Shown one piece after another: positions 52,401-54,082 of a stretch of DNA of 54,082 bases; the stretch's first letter is position 1, and each line of letters starts with the position of its first letter. The notes below the pieces were generated by a model. It worked only from the letters and a program-made list of their open reading frames with translations, did not search any database and was not told the origin of the DNA. Origin of the DNA: Verrucomicrobiales bacterium (GTDB lineage Bacteria > Verrucomicrobiota > Verrucomicrobiia > Verrucomicrobiales > V1-33); the NCBI GenBank assembly GCA_028293125.1, contig JAQGPJ010000007.1:1-54082 (forward strand), in the 5' to 3' direction. Made by a program: the position numbers and the translations under genes.

Positions 52401-54082
52401 CGAAGCCATTACAGATGCGCTCAACCTTACAGACAGCCTGATCAATTACAGCCAATTTGACACCGACAGCAACGGCTTTGTCGATTCGATTACCTTTGTC
52501 CACTCAGGGTATGCTGCTGAATTTGGCGGCACTGACTCATCAGGCGTGAGCTACGAGGACCGCATCTGGTCTCACCGCTGGCAGATTCCTGAATGGACCT
52601 CCGCAGAGGGGGTGCGTGTTAGAGATTATCACATTAACCCTGGACTGTGGAGCACCAGCGGCTCGGCACCGGGCAGAATCGGCGTGATCAGCCATGAAAC
52701 AGGCCACTTCTTTGGCCTGCCGGATTTGTATGACACAAATGACGGCGGCTCCGGCATTGGTTCTTATTGTATGATGGCCAACAGTTGGGGATTTGACGGA
52801 ACGCAGTTACACCCTCCGCATTTCTCCGCATGGTCTAAAATTTTTCTCGGATGGGCAACGCCGACTCTATTAACAACTGCAGGCAATTACTCATTGCCCA
52901 AGGTTGAAACCACCCCCTCCATATTCAAGATCACCCATGGTTATCCAAGTGGGGAATATTTGCTGGTGGAAAACCGTCAGCCATTTGGATTTGAAAGCGC
53001 CATGCCCCAAGGGGGGCTGGCTGTCTGGCATATCGACGAAAACAAAGGTGGTAATACAGAGGAGGGGTATCCCGGGCAGGAAGGTTGGCCAGGCAACAAC
53101 CGGCACTATAAAGTGGCACTTCTCCAAGCTGACGGCTTGTTTGATTTGGAGCGTGGTGTCAACCGCGGTGACGCCGGTGATGTTTTCCATGGAGCCGGTG
53201 TATCTGAAATAAATCAGAGCACGCCGACAAACACGGATGCTTATCAAGGTGGAACAGTAGCTAATACAGGAAACCGGATTTTCGCCATTAGCGGCGCGGG
53301 TCCCACCATGACGTTCAGCTATGCCAATGACGGCTCGGTGGGGAATGGGTTTGAAGTTTTCAATGAGGGCAGCACCAGCCTGACGGTCAGCGACATCGCC
53401 CCGGATGCCAGTGCGCCCTGGATCAGTTGGAGTCCTGCTGCGCCGTTCACTGTGGCTCCGGGACAGAGCAGGTTCGTTGCAGTGACATTGGATGCTGCTC
53501 AGGCACCTGTAGGAACCAGCTCCAGAAGGCTGATGGTGACCTCAAACGATCCGGATGAGAGCCCGTATCCAAGCGGCGTGTTCGTTAACGTCACAAAAAC
53601 TCCCCCCGCGACGACGGTGACGGTGACGGCCACGGACGCGGCGGCCGGGGAGCCGGGAAGCGGCCAGGGGACGGGGACCCTCACCTTCAGCCGGACCGGT
53701 TCGACGGCGGCGGCCCTGACCGTGGGCTACACGGCCGGGGGCACGGCGTCCGCGGGGGCGGACTACGCCTCCCTGGGGGCCAGCGTGAGCTTCGCCGCCG
53801 GGGCGGCCACGGCGGTGAGGACCGTGAGCGTGCTGGACGACGCGCTGGTGGAAAGCCAGGAGACAGTGACCGTCACCCTGGCGGCGGGGAGCGGCTACAC
53901 GGTGGGCTCCCCGTCGGCGGCGTCGGTGACCATCGCCGACGACGACACGGCGGGGACCCCCTATATCACGGGCCAGACGCTGGGGACGGCGCGCAACAAC
54001 CTCACGGGCTTTGTGGGGATGAGGGTGCAGGTGGGGGCGGCCCCGCTGACGGTGGCGGCGCTGGGGCGGATGTTTGTCTCCG
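49477..54082 (+). CDS. Multidomain secreted protein with two metalloprotease domains (3' end outside window)
   Basis: At least 1,535 codons from the ATG at 49477, open to the right edge. Domain order: N-terminal signal/TM segment (about 22-43); an N-terminal domain (about 45-190, ADSILVGEATA); Ala/Pro linker (about 245-300); a matrixin-like metalloprotease with zinc motif HELGHMHGLDH at 425-435 and a Met-turn VMDYPP; CARDB-like domain (about 490-600); PPC-like domain (about 610-735, VWWQWTAPASG); an M6-type protease with its usual pro-region (PHPFRETQPDG, then HWLEDSAGYTVVRDGDTF) and HETGHFFGLPD at 1073-1083; a HYDIN/choice-of-anchor-like domain (about 1290-1370); a Calx-beta domain (about 1375-1490) with ADYASLGASVSFAAG and VTIADDD; and the start of another beta domain. 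The protein should be exported and degrade or bind extracellular material. Confidence 0.85.
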   Translation, partial: MFRISFRFSSVRPGAGSKSGWKTALISLIFLALFVGAIKAAEVIPLSMDETVRQADSILVGEATAKQPRWGDATRRWIVTDYTFSVKEVLFKGQTGEAFDKPVTLTYWGGTLDGETHAISDMRMPVIGEPVVIMLRNGWREAGFTPVVGFNQGFFKISSDKPGGPVVVRSDTGQALKMTADGQVVKSGDRAKGSATAPQVNLDGFKQWLHANLSAIKAKPSEIHLSTGAADPRILKPFSKTPAGPAAAPPSGAAGAAPAAPAAAGVGTQNQPGSPFSGIPPVAGPGKTQERPQRFSSSHQAHLPIVVNNFPDSFAPWSPEDEYQMSKWNYYGSNVFQVYTTPTGTYGWGNGVFDLAGWPSSADLQSVYGSPWGDTTLGVCFLRYDGNGWIIEADIAMNPAYSWTLDDEWVYEGGPAKSFHRTMTHELGHMHGLDHQFDFLSVMDYPPAEFRAYGIPFADDAQGIRWEYPGNAVSLTDLGIYLFYSNGSQSWTDATIPSSVVAGGVLTVNNYHLENVGTATVSSPAVEWYLSPVRDFTTGYHYLGTSTYPSLASFSYFTPGTVQRTFTVPAGVPPGNYYLAAFIRNDGGAGQSAFPFSNNYAFSRLPVTVTAAPPANDNFASRITLSGPSGTTSRSSTGATKEPGEPNHFSAGGASVWWQWTAPASGAVTFDTKNSSFDTLLAVYTGSAVNSLTPVINDDDGGGGTASLVTFEAVGGTSYKIAVDGYNGASGSIQLNWSLSSGLPDIRIEPLTLSFDASSGPPPPLSSGLAGPALPRLAGMSASPHPFRETQPDGTSVELRLRGGIDFHWLEDSAGYTVVRDGDTFVYAVLDNAGQLAPTKLPVGKADPALAGITPRTLPNPQVVQQMQTARMLSGPAAAPPTAVAPLGTVKNVVILMRFSNHTARALPTSANFNTIFNAQGGDPVLAPTGSVKDLYAENSYGAMVLNSTIYGWVTLPHTEQYYANGQSGLAVTIHEAITDALNLTDSLINYSQFDTDSNGFVDSITFVHSGYAAEFGGTDSSGVSYEDRIWSHRWQIPEWTSAEGVRVRDYHINPGLWSTSGSAPGRIGVISHETGHFFGLPDLYDTNDGGSGIGSYCMMANSWGFDGTQLHPPHFSAWSKIFLGWATPTLLTTAGNYSLPKVETTPSIFKITHGYPSGEYLLVENRQPFGFESAMPQGGLAVWHIDENKGGNTEEGYPGQEGWPGNNRHYKVALLQADGLFDLERGVNRGDAGDVFHGAGVSEINQSTPTNTDAYQGGTVANTGNRIFAISGAGPTMTFSYANDGSVGNGFEVFNEGSTSLTVSDIAPDASAPWISWSPAAPFTVAPGQSRFVAVTLDAAQAPVGTSSRRLMVTSNDPDESPYPSGVFVNVTKTPPATTVTVTATDAAAGEPGSGQGTGTLTFSRTGSTAAALTVGYTAGGTASAGADYASLGASVSFAAGAATAVRTVSVLDDALVESQETVTVTLAAGSGYTVGSPSAASVTIADDDTAGTPYITGQTLGTARNNLTGFVGMRVQVGAAPLTVAALGRMFVS

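Overview
The window looks like chromosomal DNA of a member of the Verrucomicrobiota, probably class Verrucomicrobiae. Four things point there: two very large secreted cytochrome-c proteins of the DUF1549/DUF1553 and DUF1587/1592/1588/1585 types, a PEP-CTERM protein, a GreA factor fused to a long N-terminal extension (an arrangement known from the Chlamydiae/PVC group), and high-GC coding DNA throughout. This is inferred from gene content; no rRNA or other phylogenetic marker is present.

Layout. 1-8.5 kb: a partial leftward giant cytochrome/WD40/DUF1549/DUF1553 gene, then rightward genes for a PEP-CTERM LamG protein, the GreA fusion and a small outer-membrane barrel. 8.6-18 kb: mostly leftward genes for an amidase-like protein that has lost its zinc ligands, a menaquinone methyltransferase, tRNA-Leu(CAG), a DUF6941 protein, a GspF/GspE secretion or pilus pair and an AIM24/GYF protein, with one rightward kinase-like gene beside the tRNA. 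18.1-22.6 kb: rightward orphan Phd antitoxin, DUF1592-type cytochrome and Sel1-repeat protein. 22.7-29.8 kb: a leftward amino-acid cluster (TPR protein, class V aminotransferase, trpA, dapF, dapA, small membrane protein). 30-34.4 kb: a leftward MacAB/Lol-like ABC exporter (adaptor, ATPase, two permeases). 35.2-40.9 kb: rightward acetyltransferase, LRR-kinase, rpiB, histidine phosphatase, glyoxalase/dioxygenase, carboxylesterase and thioesterase. 40.9-46.4 kb: leftward murJ, recO, ubiA-family and phospholipase-D lipoprotein genes.

46.6-54.1 kb is the accessory end. gltX runs directly into a leftward IS66 transposase relic, so that its last codons and stop appear to come from antisense transposase DNA. 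An IS630 transposase relic on the other strand follows, then about 390 bp of AT-rich DNA. Last is a partial gene of at least 1,535 codons that fuses two metalloprotease domains (a matrixin-like one and an M6-like one) to CARDB, PPC-like and Calx-beta modules. Base composition jumps to very GC-rich inside this gene, at the Calx-beta module, which suggests domain shuffling.

The strongest leads for something not yet described are the amidase-fold protein without its active-site residues, the two-protease mosaic, the gltX/IS66 junction, and a membrane protein with an acyl-carrier-like domain that lacks the usual attachment serine. No CRISPR array, intact prophage or recognisable complete defence system was seen.
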